This document shows positions 26,439 through 34,674 of a DNA stretch of 64,000 bases, one piece after another. The translations under genes and the position numbers were made by a program. Numbering within the stretch: the first letter of the stretch is position 1; each line of letters starts with the position of its first letter. The stretch spans positions 3,100,001 through 3,164,000 of the forward strand of contig NZ_CP074371.1 in NCBI RefSeq assembly GCF_018362975.1. The letters run 5' to 3'. The DNA comes from Nocardia tengchongensis (GTDB lineage: Bacteria; Actinomycetota; Actinomycetes; Mycobacteriales; Mycobacteriaceae). The notes beneath the pieces were generated by a model. It made no database searches, was not told the origin of the DNA, and saw only the letters and a list, made by a program, of their open reading frames with translations.

Positions 26439-27739
26439 TCAGTGACCAGCCCCGACGTGGCGGCCTCCCGGAGGTCGGTGTTCGGGGCTCTGGACTTCCC
26501 AGAGTGCGCTCACCGGCATTGCCAGCATCTTCGGTCCGAAGGGCAGTGTTTGTTGGCCGGTGTGGAGCACGATGCCGGTGAGGAAGTCGTCGCCGAGGCG
26601 TTCAGAGAGGTGGTGGAGGTGACGGAAGTCGTCGGGTCCCACGGTGGATGCGGCTTTGACTTCGATGCCGACGACTTCGCCGCGTCGGTTCTCGAGTACG
26701 GCGTCGACCTCGACCCCATCCCTGGTGCGGTAGTGGTACATCTCGACGTCCTCGGTGGACCAAGTGCGCTGGCGTGCGAGTTCCATCAGCACGAACCCCT
26801 CCAGTAGCGGACCGAACCGGCCGCTGGGGCGCAACATGTTACGCGCGTCGGCTCCGACGAGATTCGCTGCGATGCCGGAGTCGACGAAGGCTACCTTCGG
26901 GGTCATCGTCGCGCGGTTGCTCAGGTTTCTCGACCACGCCGGTATGCGTTTGATGAGGTAGACCTCTTCCAGCAACGTCAGATAGCGCTTGACGGTGGAG
27001 GCGCCGAGCGCGACGTCGTTACTGAGCGAGGTGTTCGCGAGCAGTTGACCTGAGCGAGCGGCGACCAGTTGGAGGAGGGCGCGCATCTCGGAGGTGCGCT
27101 CGATCTCCGAAAGCTGGCGGATGTCACGTGAGATCAGATCACCCACATAGGAATCGAAGAAGGCTTTGCGCCGCTTGTCAGTACTTCGTGTGATGGCTTC
27201 CGGGAATCCGCCGCGGACGATCCGCTCGGCGTACTCTGCTCGCGGCACGGTCGTAGTGTGACGCAATTGTCTCGGTGGGTGAAGACCGCGTCGATGAAGG
27301 CATCAGGCGCGCCGGTTATCTCGCCTTGGGAGAAGGGCCACAGCTCGATGGTCTCCATACGGCCGACCAGGGTGTCGGGCAGTGCCCGCAGTCCGAGTAT
27401 GCGCGCGGAGCCGGTCAGCAGGTACCGGCCAGGGCGGCCGTCGGCGTCCACCTGCGCCTTGATCGCCAGCAACAGTTCGGGTGCCCGCTGGATCTCGTCC
27501 ACCACCATCAGGTTCGGCGAGTCGACGAACCCGTCCGGGTCGTTGAGTGCGGCCTGCCTGGTCAGGGTGACGTCGAGGTCGCGCCACTCGGCTTCACGTC
27601 CCTTTGCGACGAGGCGAACGAGGGTGCTCTTGCCGGACTGCCTCGCGCCATTGATGAGGACCACGCGGGTATCGGCCAGCGCTTCGGTGACCGCCGCTTC
27701 GGCACGTCGCGGGATGACTGGCCCGTGTCGGGTCTGCAT
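26439..27739 (-). CDS. AAA_14/DUF4143 ATP-binding protein, frameshifted
   Basis: The N-terminal AAA_14 domain has Walker A GARQSGKST and Walker B LMVVDEIQRAPELL, and ends at DAVFTHRDN. The DUF4143 half (ERIVRGGFPEAITRSTDKRR to the stop at 26439, including VAFVDSGIAANLVG and EVDAVLENRRGEVVGIEVKA) is one frame away. The join is near 27261-27270, where one added base gives FTHRDNLRHTTTVPRAEY. The EVD-x15-EVK pattern is a PD-(D/E)XK nuclease-like core. Families of this build are widespread, often on mobile or toxin-like loci; the function is unproven. It is divergent from the helicase remnant across the 23-bp repeats. Confidence 0.78.
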
Positions 27740-28177
27740 GGCCTCTTTTCCCTTCGCTGGGGATCGTCGACGGTAGTCGCGCCTTATGCCTGATCATAGC
27801 TAGTTTTCAATCAGAGTGTGGTTGATTTGCCGCTACTCACATGGTTGATTTGCCGGGATGGTGCTGGTTGATTTGCCGCAGCTTCACTGGGTGATTTATC
27901 GCTCCATGCGTGGTTGATTCGCCGCAACTCACCTGGTTGGTTACCGCGTCTGTCGTTGACCCGTCGCGCGGATCGTGATGTCCGGCCACCTCGCCAACCC
28001 CTGGCAATCGGATCCACCATCCGCGGCACCCCCAGACTCGGTGTGGAGCGGGCCCGTTGGGGCGGCAGGCCGACGGTGCGCAGGTCTCGGTGCGCCGAAT
28101 GTCAAGTGCCTCAATCGAAGCCGGTAGCAGAATGCGAACAGTAGAATTTCTACCGAGCGGCGAAAGTAGGGGGTTCG
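27740..28177. other. Intergenic region between ATPase and helicase remnant
   Basis: A 438-bp gene-free interval between divergent genes. It holds the 23-bp tandem repeat (27819-27950) and must carry the promoters of both sides. Nothing else is recognisable; base composition is lower in GC at 27790-27930 than around it. Confidence 0.6.
27819..27950. repeat. 23-bp tandem repeat array, about 5.7 units
   Basis: Units begin at 27819, 27842, 27865, 27888, 27911 and 27934, an exact 23-bp period. The conserved half is TGGTTGATTTGCCGC; the other eight bases vary around a CTCAC core. Units 1-3 keep the first 14 bases perfectly, and units 4-6 have drifted (for example GGGTGATTTATCGC, and TTGGTTACCGC). 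There are no spacers. The position in a divergent promoter region and the two-helical-turn period suit a cooperative protein-binding array. Confidence 0.88.
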
Positions 28178-30581
28178 ATGCTCGATCCACGGGGTGTTGC
28201 GGTTGTCATCCGTCGCAGAGGCGGCGGGGCGCCGGTGGACAAGACGCTCGAGATCAGTTTTCTGGAGCAGGGGGCGGCCGTCGTTCGTGTGCGATTCGGG
28301 CAGCCCAAGGTGTATACGTTCGGCTGGGATCTGGTGACGATTCTCGAACGGCCGGAACGGATGCCGCCGGGGGCGCGATTGCTGGTCGACGGGGATGTTG
28401 TGGAGGCGGCCGAGGGGTACCTGTTCACCGGACCAATATCAGTCAGGGCGCGGCGGTGGACAATGCGCTGCGGTATCCGATTTCGGTGATCGACGGACCG
28501 CCGGGAACAGGGAAGACACAGACGATCCTCAATATCATCGCGTCGGTGATCTGCCGACCAGGGGCGACGGTTGGGGTGGTGTCGTTCAGCAATTCCGCCG
28601 TCGACAATGTCATCGAGAAGCTGACCCGGGAAGGCTTCGGGATGGTGGCAGCGAACCTGGGAAGCGCCGGCAAGCGGGAGGGGTTCTTCGACACGCAGGG
28701 GCCGCGCAACGCTGCGGTCGATGCGCTGGTGGGGGCAGGGCCGGCAGCGGAAGCGAAGGCAGCCGACCGGCTCCGCAAGGTGAATCGGCAACTGGACGAC
28801 CTGTTGAAGCAGGATCGGCAGCGCGCGGAATCGCAGCAGCAGCTGCACGGATTCCGTTTGGAGCAGCGGCATTTCGAGTCGTTCTTCGAGCGGGGCGAGG
28901 TGCCCGGCGTCAATGAACTGCCACTGCTGCGGCGATACCGCGCGGACAAACTTCTGGCATTCATCGAGGACACCGACCCCCGCTGGATTCGAGACGGCAA
29001 CTGGGGCCGGATGACCGACATCGTAAAGCGCTACTTCAAGTACCGGGCGCTGCGCCAAGTGGACGCCAGGGATGCCGACGTCATCTTGCGTATCGAACGC
29101 CTCTGCTACCAGAAGCGGATCGCCGAACTCGAGCAGCAGGTCGCCACGCTGGGTAACGCCCTGGCGGGCAAGAAGTTCGAGGATCTGCTGGCTGAGCAAG
29201 CGCGGTTGTCCCAGCAGCTGCTGCGGGATTCGCTGTGCACCCGGTACGGCTCGATGGGTCGCAGCGTGTACCGCGAGGGGTATCAGCGGCGGTTCGAGCA
29301 GTTCGCTCAGGACTATCCGTTGATATTGAGCACCTGTCATTCCCTGCAGAACAGCATCGGAGCCGCGACGCTACTGGACTACCTGATCATCGACGAGGCA
29401 TCGCAGGTGGATCTGGTGACGGTCGCGCCGGTGCTGGCCTGTGCACGCAATCTCATCGTGGTCGGCGATCTGGAGCAGCTCCCACCGGTCACGAAGGAAC
29501 TTGCGGGCGTGCCCTCTGCGCCCGATCCGATCTTCGACTATCGAAGCAGCGTGCTGTCCGCGATCATCGACTGTTACGGCGATCGAATCCGCCGGACGAT
29601 GTTGCGTGAACACTACCGATGCGATCCGGACATCATCGAATTCTGCAATCGAAAGTTCTACGGCCGCAAGCTGATTCCGTACACTTCCAGCGAAACGAAA
29701 TTTGCGCCGATGACCGTGGTGCGGACCTCGCCCGGCAATCATATGCGCTATCTCCGCGGTGACGACAGCTCGGCGACGAGGGGGCGCAGCAATCAACGCG
29801 AGATAGACGTGATCCAGCACGGGGTCATCCCCTGGATATCCGCCGACATCGCACTGGACGAGATCGGGGTCACCACGCCCTACCGGCGGCAGGCCGACAA
29901 GGTCACGGATGCGCTGATCGACTCCATCGAAGCCGATACCGTGCACAAATTCCAGGGCCGGGAGAAGGACGCCATCATCATGACCACGGTGCTGGACGAC
30001 ACCAAGAGCGGCCGGGCAGCACTGCGGTTCGCCGACGACCCCAAATTGATCAATGTGGCGGTATCCCGCGCAGCCCGGTTGTTCGTCCTGGTCACGCACC
30101 CGTCGGAGCTACCTGCGAGCCGCCATCTACGCGATCTGATCGGCTACATTCGATACCGCGATCCCGACAGTGCCGTGGTAGACAGCGACGTAGTGTCGAT
30201 CTTCGATCTCCTCTACACCGCGCAGGACAAACGCCGTCGCAAACACCCGCGTATCGGTTGGGGGGCGCACCGAATTCCCTTCGGAGGACATCGCGCTGAC
30301 GCTGCTGGAAGAGATCCTCACCGACCCCGCGTATGGTCACCTGGCCATACACCGGCAGGTCCCACTGCAGCATGTGTTCCCGCGCCCAGATCACCAATGC
30401 AAACATCTGCGCGGTGGAAGTGGACGGCTTCTATCCGCACGAGGGCTCGCCAGAGCAGCGCGAGCGCGATGTGCTGAAAGACGATATATGCCAACGCTTT
30501 TCGTTCCCCATCCTCCGGTTGGCAACCACCGGAAGTAATGAGGTAGCTCGGGTCAGGCACTTCCTCGAGCGTCTATCCTGA
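28178..30581 (+). pseudogene. UPF1-like SF1 helicase with C-terminal DUF2726, broken
   Basis: The N-terminal block starts at the ATG at 28178 (MLDPRGVAVVIRRRGGGAPV). After a frame change near 28395-28440 the helicase follows: QGAAVDNALRYPISVIDGPP with GPPGTGKT (Walker A), YLIIDEASQVD (motif II), VVGDLEQLPPV (III), REHYRCDP (IV), TVHKFQGREKDAI (V) and INVAVSRAARLFVLV (VI). After about 30250 the reading frame changes twice more, giving FPSEDIALTLLEEILTDP and then CAVEVDGFYPHEGSPEQRER with LPILRLATTGSNE-like ending, the DUF2726 domain. Segments between N-terminus and helicase and inside DUF2726 appear missing. The combination of frameshifts and deletions suggests a decayed gene. Relatives occur in accessory and defence regions. 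Confidence 0.75.
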
Positions 30582-30603
30582 CCCCGTTGTAGTCATCAGG
30601 GTT

Positions 30604-30837
30604 TCAGATGTGGTCGACCAGGCCTATGGCACCTTGGGACACAGCGCAGTGCACGCAGCAGAAGAACCGGCCTTCCGACTCCACGCCGTGACCGATGATC
30701 TTGCAGTTGCAGTGCTCGCAGATGGGTGCCATCCGATGGATCGCACATTCGAAGCAGTCGAAGGTGTGCCGCACCCCCTGAGCTTCGACGACGATCGGCA
30801 TAGCGTAATCATTACCGCAAACCTCGCATATGCTCAT
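30604..30837 (-). CDS. Small zinc-ribbon protein
   Basis: A 77-residue protein from the ATG at 30837 (MSICEVCGNDY). Cysteines form three pairs: CEVC, CFEC and CEHC, plus a late CCVHC. DCFECAIHRMAPICEHCNCK and IIGHGVESEGRFFCCVHCA are a pattern seen in a conserved actinobacterial hypothetical family. Zinc binding is expected, function unknown. It ends 22 bp after the helicase remnant on the opposite strand. Confidence 0.8.
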   Translation of the reverse strand: MSICEVCGNDYAMPIVVEAQGVRHTFDCFECAIHRMAPICEHCNCKIIGHGVESEGRFFCCVHCAVSQGAIGLVDHI

Positions 30838-31039
30838 GGAGCGCACGTTACGCCGGGGACTGGTCCGATGGCTGCAAATTCCCGCTTATATGCCTTTGAC
30901 CAGCCGAGCAGCCCCGGTCCTGCTGCGCCGCCGGCGCGGTCATTCCTGATCAGGAGGACTGGGTCTACCGAGATGGGACACCACGGCCGGCCGGGCGATC
31001 AGCACCGCGCTTCGTATCCTGATCCGTCAGGTCCACTCG

Positions 31040-31075
31040 AAAAGGCAGGGCCCGGCGGAGACGCCGGGCCCTGCC
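31040..31075 (-). terminator. Intrinsic terminator of methyltransferase gene
   Basis: A perfect 14-bp GC-rich stem (31044-31057 with 31062-31075), loop GAGA, followed on the minus strand by TTTT (31043-31040). It lies 13 bp past the inferred methyltransferase stop. Confidence 0.9.
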
Positions 31076-31087
31076 ATTCTGTGGGAT

Positions 31088-31803
31088 TCAGATGCGCTGA
31101 GCCTCGAGTACCAGGATCGGTAGCAGTAGGGCGCCCTTCTCGTCCCGGGCGGGGTGGAAGTTGTTCTGGGTAAATAGGTTCGACTGTTGCTCGGTTGGCA
31201 CCGTGGTCTCCAGGTGATCGGCTCGCAGGGTGGTGATCGTCCAGATCGGCGGAGCGAACAGGGTGCGCAGCTCCGACTCGGGGATCGGATAGGGGCGTAG
31301 AGCTCGGTGTGTTCGGCGGGGGAAAAGCAGAATTGGATCAAGTGGCCACCCGGCTTGATCGCCCGGGCCAGTGCGCTCGCGTGGGTTCGGCGTTGTGCGG
31401 GGTTCAGGCAGTGCAGCAGTGCGCTGCTCACGACGGTGTCGAAACGGTTGTCGTATCCGTCCAGGATCGCGGCGTCGGCGACCTCGAAGGTAACCGGTAC
31501 GCCGCGTCGCGCGGCGCGTTGGCGAGCCTGTTCGATCGCGGTGGGTGCGACATCGAGGCCGGTCACGCGGTAGCCGAGGCCGGCGAGATGGATGGCGGTG
31601 TCGCCGGGCCCGCAGCCGACGTCGAGAACTTCACCGCGGATGTGGCCGGCCTCCTCCAATGCCGCGAGTAGCGGTTGCGGCCTGCCGATATCCCATGGCG
31701 GTCGCTGGACGACGACGCCGGGGAAGAGCTCTTCGCCGCGGTACAACTGCTCGTAATCGACTGTCGTCGGGTCGATCCGCGGTGCTGCGTCGCTGTCGCT
31801 CAT
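31088..31803 (-). CDS. SAM-dependent methyltransferase, frameshifted near the C-terminus
   Basis: A class I methyltransferase: VLDVGCGPGDTAIHLAGLGY (motif I), VTGLDVAPTAIEQAR, FDTVVSSALLHCL and ALARAIKPGGHLIQFCF are in order. After SPAEHTELYAP the frame is lost; one more C at 31294-31297 (GGGG on the plus strand) restores YPIPESELRTLFA and a normal end at 31088 (VLEAQRI). About 238 residues when corrected. Substrate unknown. Its ATG overlaps the stop of the hydrolase gene (ATGA at 31800-31803), so the pair is one operon. Confidence 0.8.
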
Positions 31804-32759
31804 CTGATCGGTTCGCTTTCGGGAGTGGGGGTGTGGAGCTTGCTCCGAGTTCGGTCGGGGGCGAGCAGATGCGTGCGGAGAAACCGCAATTCGCTGTCGA
31901 GGGCCTGCTCGTGTGCGTCGAGGAACGGCGCGTAGTGTCCGCCCATCACGTGGGCGACTTCCGCGTTCGGCGCTGATCTCGCCGCTTCGATCGCGATGCC
32001 GGCCGGAGCGGTCTGATCCTGGTCGGCTACCAGAACCAGCAAGGGGCTGGTGACTCCGGGCGCGTATCGGCCGGGTCGGTACAGGCCGATCCGGATCCCG
32101 CTACGCGCGGCGATCAGCTGCCGCCATTGCGGATAGCTGTTATCCGGGTTCAGTGCTCGGTTGCCGTCCCGGCTATCGGGTGTGGTGAGCATCGCGACGG
32201 TTCCGGGTTCGCCCGCCAGCGGTATCAGCAGCGGCGGGCGGCCGGCCAGGCCGCCGATGGCGTCGAGGATGCCTAAGCCCAGGACGCGCAGCATCGCGAG
32301 CGGTCGTTGATGGCGTCCGGCTCGAGCCGCGCCGCGGACGCCGTCGACCAGTGGGGTCTGTGCGATGGCCGCGCCGAGTCGCGGATGCCGTGCCGCTACC
32401 CGGAGGACGTGTCCGCCGCTCAGGGAGAAGCCCCAGATCGCGATCCGGTCGGGTGACACCTCCGGCAGGGTCGATGCGTAGGCGATCGCCGCGTCGAAGT
32501 CCGCGAGTTGCTCACGCATCCGGATGATCTGGCGTGGCTGCCCGCCGCTTTCCCCGAGCCGTCGGAAGTCGAAGGCGAGCACGGTGAACCCGTCGTCCTG
32601 GAATCGGCGTGCGAAGCGGTCGGTGCCCGGTTCCTTGGTGACCGCTCCGCCTGCCGCCATGACCACGCAGGCGCCATTGCTACCGGGGTAGTGCCATGCG
32701 ACGCACTCGATGTCGCCGCTGGTGAACCGCACCCGCACGCGTTCTGTCTTGCTCTGCAC
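31800..32759 (-). CDS. Alpha/beta hydrolase
   Basis: A 319-residue hydrolase. The oxyanion segment is VVMAAGGAVTKEPGTDR, the nucleophile elbow is GFSLSGGH, the acid is in LVLVADQDQTAPAG, and the catalytic His is in HVMGGHYAPFLDA. It resembles the DltD/YbfF-like and dienelactone-like esterase group (Hydrolase_4/Peptidase_S9-type). A methyltransferase gene follows with ATGA overlap. It is divergent from the Ddn-like reductase across an AT-rich region with a perfect inverted repeat. Substrate not assignable. Confidence 0.87.
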   Translation of the reverse strand: MQSKTERVRVRFTSGDIECVAWHYPGSNGACVVMAAGGAVTKEPGTDRFARRFQDDGFTVLAFDFRRLGESGGQPRQIIRMREQLADFDAAIAYASTLPEVSPDRIAIWGFSLSGGHVLRVAARHPRLGAAIAQTPLVDGVRGAARAGRHQRPLAMLRVLGLGILDAIGGLAGRPPLLIPLAGEPGTVAMLTTPDSRDGNRALNPDNSYPQWRQLIAARSGIRIGLYRPGRYAPGVTSPLLVLVADQDQTAPAGIAIEAARSAPNAEVAHVMGGHYAPFLDAHEQALDSELRFLRTHLLAPDRTRSKLHTPTPESEPIR

Positions 32760-32780
32760 CGGAACCTCCCGCTTGCGATC

Positions 32781-32799
32781 TAATATGATTTACATATTA
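32781..32799. promoter_or_regulatory. Perfect inverted repeat in divergent promoter
   Basis: TAATATG (32781-32787), spacer ATTTA, CATATTA (32793-32799). The surrounding 50 bp are strikingly AT-rich for this genome. It lies 22 bp upstream of the hydrolase start and 59 bp upstream of the reductase start, a suitable operator for a MarR or TetR protein such as the MarR encoded at 33362. Confidence 0.55.
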
Positions 32800-32857
32800 T
32801 ATTGAAACCATAGTTTATGGGTCACATATTTTTCTGGAGTGACCGGCCACGGTCCCG

Positions 32858-33316
32858 ATGGGAGAGCACCTCATGAACGCCGAAACCAACCGCCGCATGA
32901 CCAATGCCTTCAACAAGATCATCGTCGGATTGCAAAGGGGCGGAATCGCTTTCGGTCCGATGCGTTTGCTCACGGTGCGGGGCCGGCGCAGCGGGCAGTT
33001 GCGGACCTTCCCGATTGCGGTGATCGCCCTCGATGGCGGGCAGTACATCTTCCAGGCTTTCCCGAAGGCCGCCTGGGTCGCGAACGCACGGGCCGCGGAT
33101 ACCGTCGAGCTGGCGCGGGGTCGGCGGTCCTCGACTGTCCGACTGGTCGAGGTCCCGGTGGACGAACGGCCGCCGTTGTTGCGTCAATTGGTGACCACCA
33201 GTCCGGCCAGTGTCGGCAATCGTTTCGTGACGACAGGTCTGGCCGAGACGTCCACTCCGGACGGAGTGGCGGCGGCCGCGCATCGGATCGCCGTGTTCCG
33301 CGTCGAGCAGATCTGA
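32858..33316 (+). CDS. Deazaflavin (F420)-dependent nitroreductase, Ddn family
   Basis: A 152-residue split-barrel protein. RLLTVRGRRSGQLRTFPIAV is the family's cofactor-binding signature, followed by YIFQAFPKAAWVANARA and VELARGRRSSTVRLVEVP. Relatives in mycobacteria and Nocardia use F420H2 to reduce quinones or nitroaromatics. ATG at 32858, or 32873 (MNAETNRRM). It is followed by a MarR gene 45 bp downstream on the same strand. Confidence 0.88.
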   Translation: MGEHLMNAETNRRMTNAFNKIIVGLQRGGIAFGPMRLLTVRGRRSGQLRTFPIAVIALDGGQYIFQAFPKAAWVANARAADTVELARGRRSSTVRLVEVPVDERPPLLRQLVTTSPASVGNRFVTTGLAETSTPDGVAAAAHRIAVFRVEQI

Positions 33317-33326
33317 TCGCATACGA

Positions 33327-33339
33327 TACGGAATCCGTA
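33327..33339. promoter_or_regulatory. Palindrome upstream of marR gene
   Basis: TACGGA-A-TCCGTA is a perfect palindrome 23 bp before the MarR ATG at 33362. It is a plausible autoregulatory operator. Its sequence differs from the AT-rich repeat at 32781, so the two sites probably do not bind the same protein. Confidence 0.5.
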
Positions 33340-33361
33340 CAATCCGATCGGAGTAGCGCGC

Positions 33362-33853
33362 ATGGGTTCGACAGCGGATCGGGCAGGAGCTCGCCGCCGG
33401 CGGCAGCTCACGGTTGCCGTCAAGGATGCGCTGCGCGACTTGAACATCCAGCTGTCGCTGCTCAATCGCCGGTTCGGCGGCCGAATCGAGCTCCGGGATG
33501 TCGACTGGACCTGCCTCGATCTGATCAATCGACACGGCCCGTTGACCCCGACCGAATTGGCGCGCCGGGCCGGCCTGCACCCGGCGACGCTCACCGGGAT
33601 TCTCGATCGGCTGCAGAAGGGCGGCTGGATCGTGCGCGAGCGCGATCCCGAATCGACGGACCGTCGCGCGGTCGCGCTGCGCGGCGTCCGCGAACGCAAC
33701 GCCGAGCTGTTCCAGGTCTTCGCCGGGATGAACAGCCGGATGGACGAACTGTGCGACCACTATTCCGAGGCCGAACTCGAGGTGATCGCCGACTTCCTCC
33801 GCAGAACCGGCTCGGCCGGTCACGAATCGGCCGAGGAATTGGCCGACGGCTGA
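33362..33853 (+). CDS. MarR-family regulator
   Basis: A 163-residue winged-helix regulator. WTCLDLINRHGPLTPTELAR, AGLHPATLTGILDRLQKGGW and VRERDPESTDRRAVAL are the helix-turn-helix and wing; the DxRD-type wing motif appears as DPESTDRRA. N- and C-terminal helices form the dimer interface. By position it controls itself and possibly the Ddn-like reductase upstream, in response to phenolic or electrophilic ligands common for MarR proteins. A terminator follows. Confidence 0.88.
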   Translation: MGSTADRAGARRRRQLTVAVKDALRDLNIQLSLLNRRFGGRIELRDVDWTCLDLINRHGPLTPTELARRAGLHPATLTGILDRLQKGGWIVRERDPESTDRRAVALRGVRERNAELFQVFAGMNSRMDELCDHYSEAELEVIADFLRRTGSAGHESAEELADG

Positions 33854-33889
33854 GAGGAATCGGATGCGCGCCCCGTGGCGTCGCATTCG

Positions 33890-33920
33890 AAAGGCCCGGT
33901 CCGATTGGATCGGGCCTTTT
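33890..33920. terminator. Bidirectional intrinsic terminator
   Basis: AAAGGCCCG (33890-33898) pairs with CGGGCCTTT (33911-33919), with further pairing inside the loop (TCC/GGA). T-runs are present on both sides, so it can serve the marR gene and the convergent SRPBCC gene. Confidence 0.88.
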
Positions 33921-33960
33921 CGGTTTCACGCCGGGGTGGCGGGCCTGAGGGGTGTGGTGG

Positions 33961-34593
33961 TCAGAGGGTGCCGTTTTCGATGTCTCGCTTCAGGGCGGCC
34001 TGGTAGGCCTTGTGCGAGGAGATGCCGTTGTCGGCGGTGAAGCCGATGAGGACCGGGTTGGCGGTGAAGCTGATGTGCTCGTTCACCGTGGTGGTGCCGT
34101 TGCCGTTGTCGGTGAAGGTGATCTTCTGGTGGGTGATGATGCCGGGATCGTCGTAGCTGTCGGTGAGGTAGTAGCGGTCGGCGGGGTAGAGGCGTTGTTC
34201 GGCCTGGGTTTTCGCGGGGTAGTCGACCGAGCCCATGGGGACGTTCTCCAGAGCGGTGAAGTCGATGGTCTGGCTGACGCCGTCGGTGCAGGTGCGGTGG
34301 GTGATGATGTCTTTGAGGAACGGGTGGCGGCCGATGTCGTTGCGCAGGTTCGAGTACACCGTCCACACCTTGTCGATGGGGGCGTTGATGGTGATCGGCA
34401 GATCGACCGTGCGGGTGGCGGCGCCGGAGGACGGGCTCTTCTGGGCGGCCTGGTAGGACGCCCAGCCGGTTTGCCAACCGGCGGTGTAGGAGTTCGGGGT
34501 GTCGGTGCACGTCGGTGCGGAATCCGCCTGCGCTGCCGGTGAACCCGTCGCCGCGAACGACAGGGCCATTGCGCATCCCACAAGATATTTCAC
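33961..34593 (-). CDS. Secreted SRPBCC (polyketide cyclase-like) protein
   Basis: A 210-residue protein with a signal peptide (MKYLVGCAMALSFAATGSPA, cleavage after AQA). The mature part contains TVDLPITINAPIDKVWTVYS, a START/SRPBCC opening, and later ITFTDNGNGTTTVNEHISFT and NPVLIGFTADNGI. The fold binds hydrophobic ligands in a helix-grip cavity. An extracytoplasmic lipid or metabolite-binding role is a guess. Convergent with marR over a shared terminator. Confidence 0.8.
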   Translation of the reverse strand: MKYLVGCAMALSFAATGSPAAQADSAPTCTDTPNSYTAGWQTGWASYQAAQKSPSSGAATRTVDLPITINAPIDKVWTVYSNLRNDIGRHPFLKDIITHRTCTDGVSQTIDFTALENVPMGSVDYPAKTQAEQRLYPADRYYLTDSYDDPGIITHQKITFTDNGNGTTTVNEHISFTANPVLIGFTADNGISSHKAYQAALKRDIENGTL

Positions 34594-34674
34594 GGCCGGA
34601 CTGTAACGTGTTCTCGCGCGGATTGCTCGCGCCGTCGCCGATTTGATACCGACCGACCAGAACGTGCGGGTTGG

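Noticed and set aside
27819..27950. CRISPR array
   Set aside because: Units are contiguous at a 23-bp step with no unique spacers, and no cas genes are present.
25772..31003. Direct repeat of the tRNA-Ala 3' end (attachment site)
   Set aside because: No second copy of the T-arm/acceptor sequence was seen within the window.
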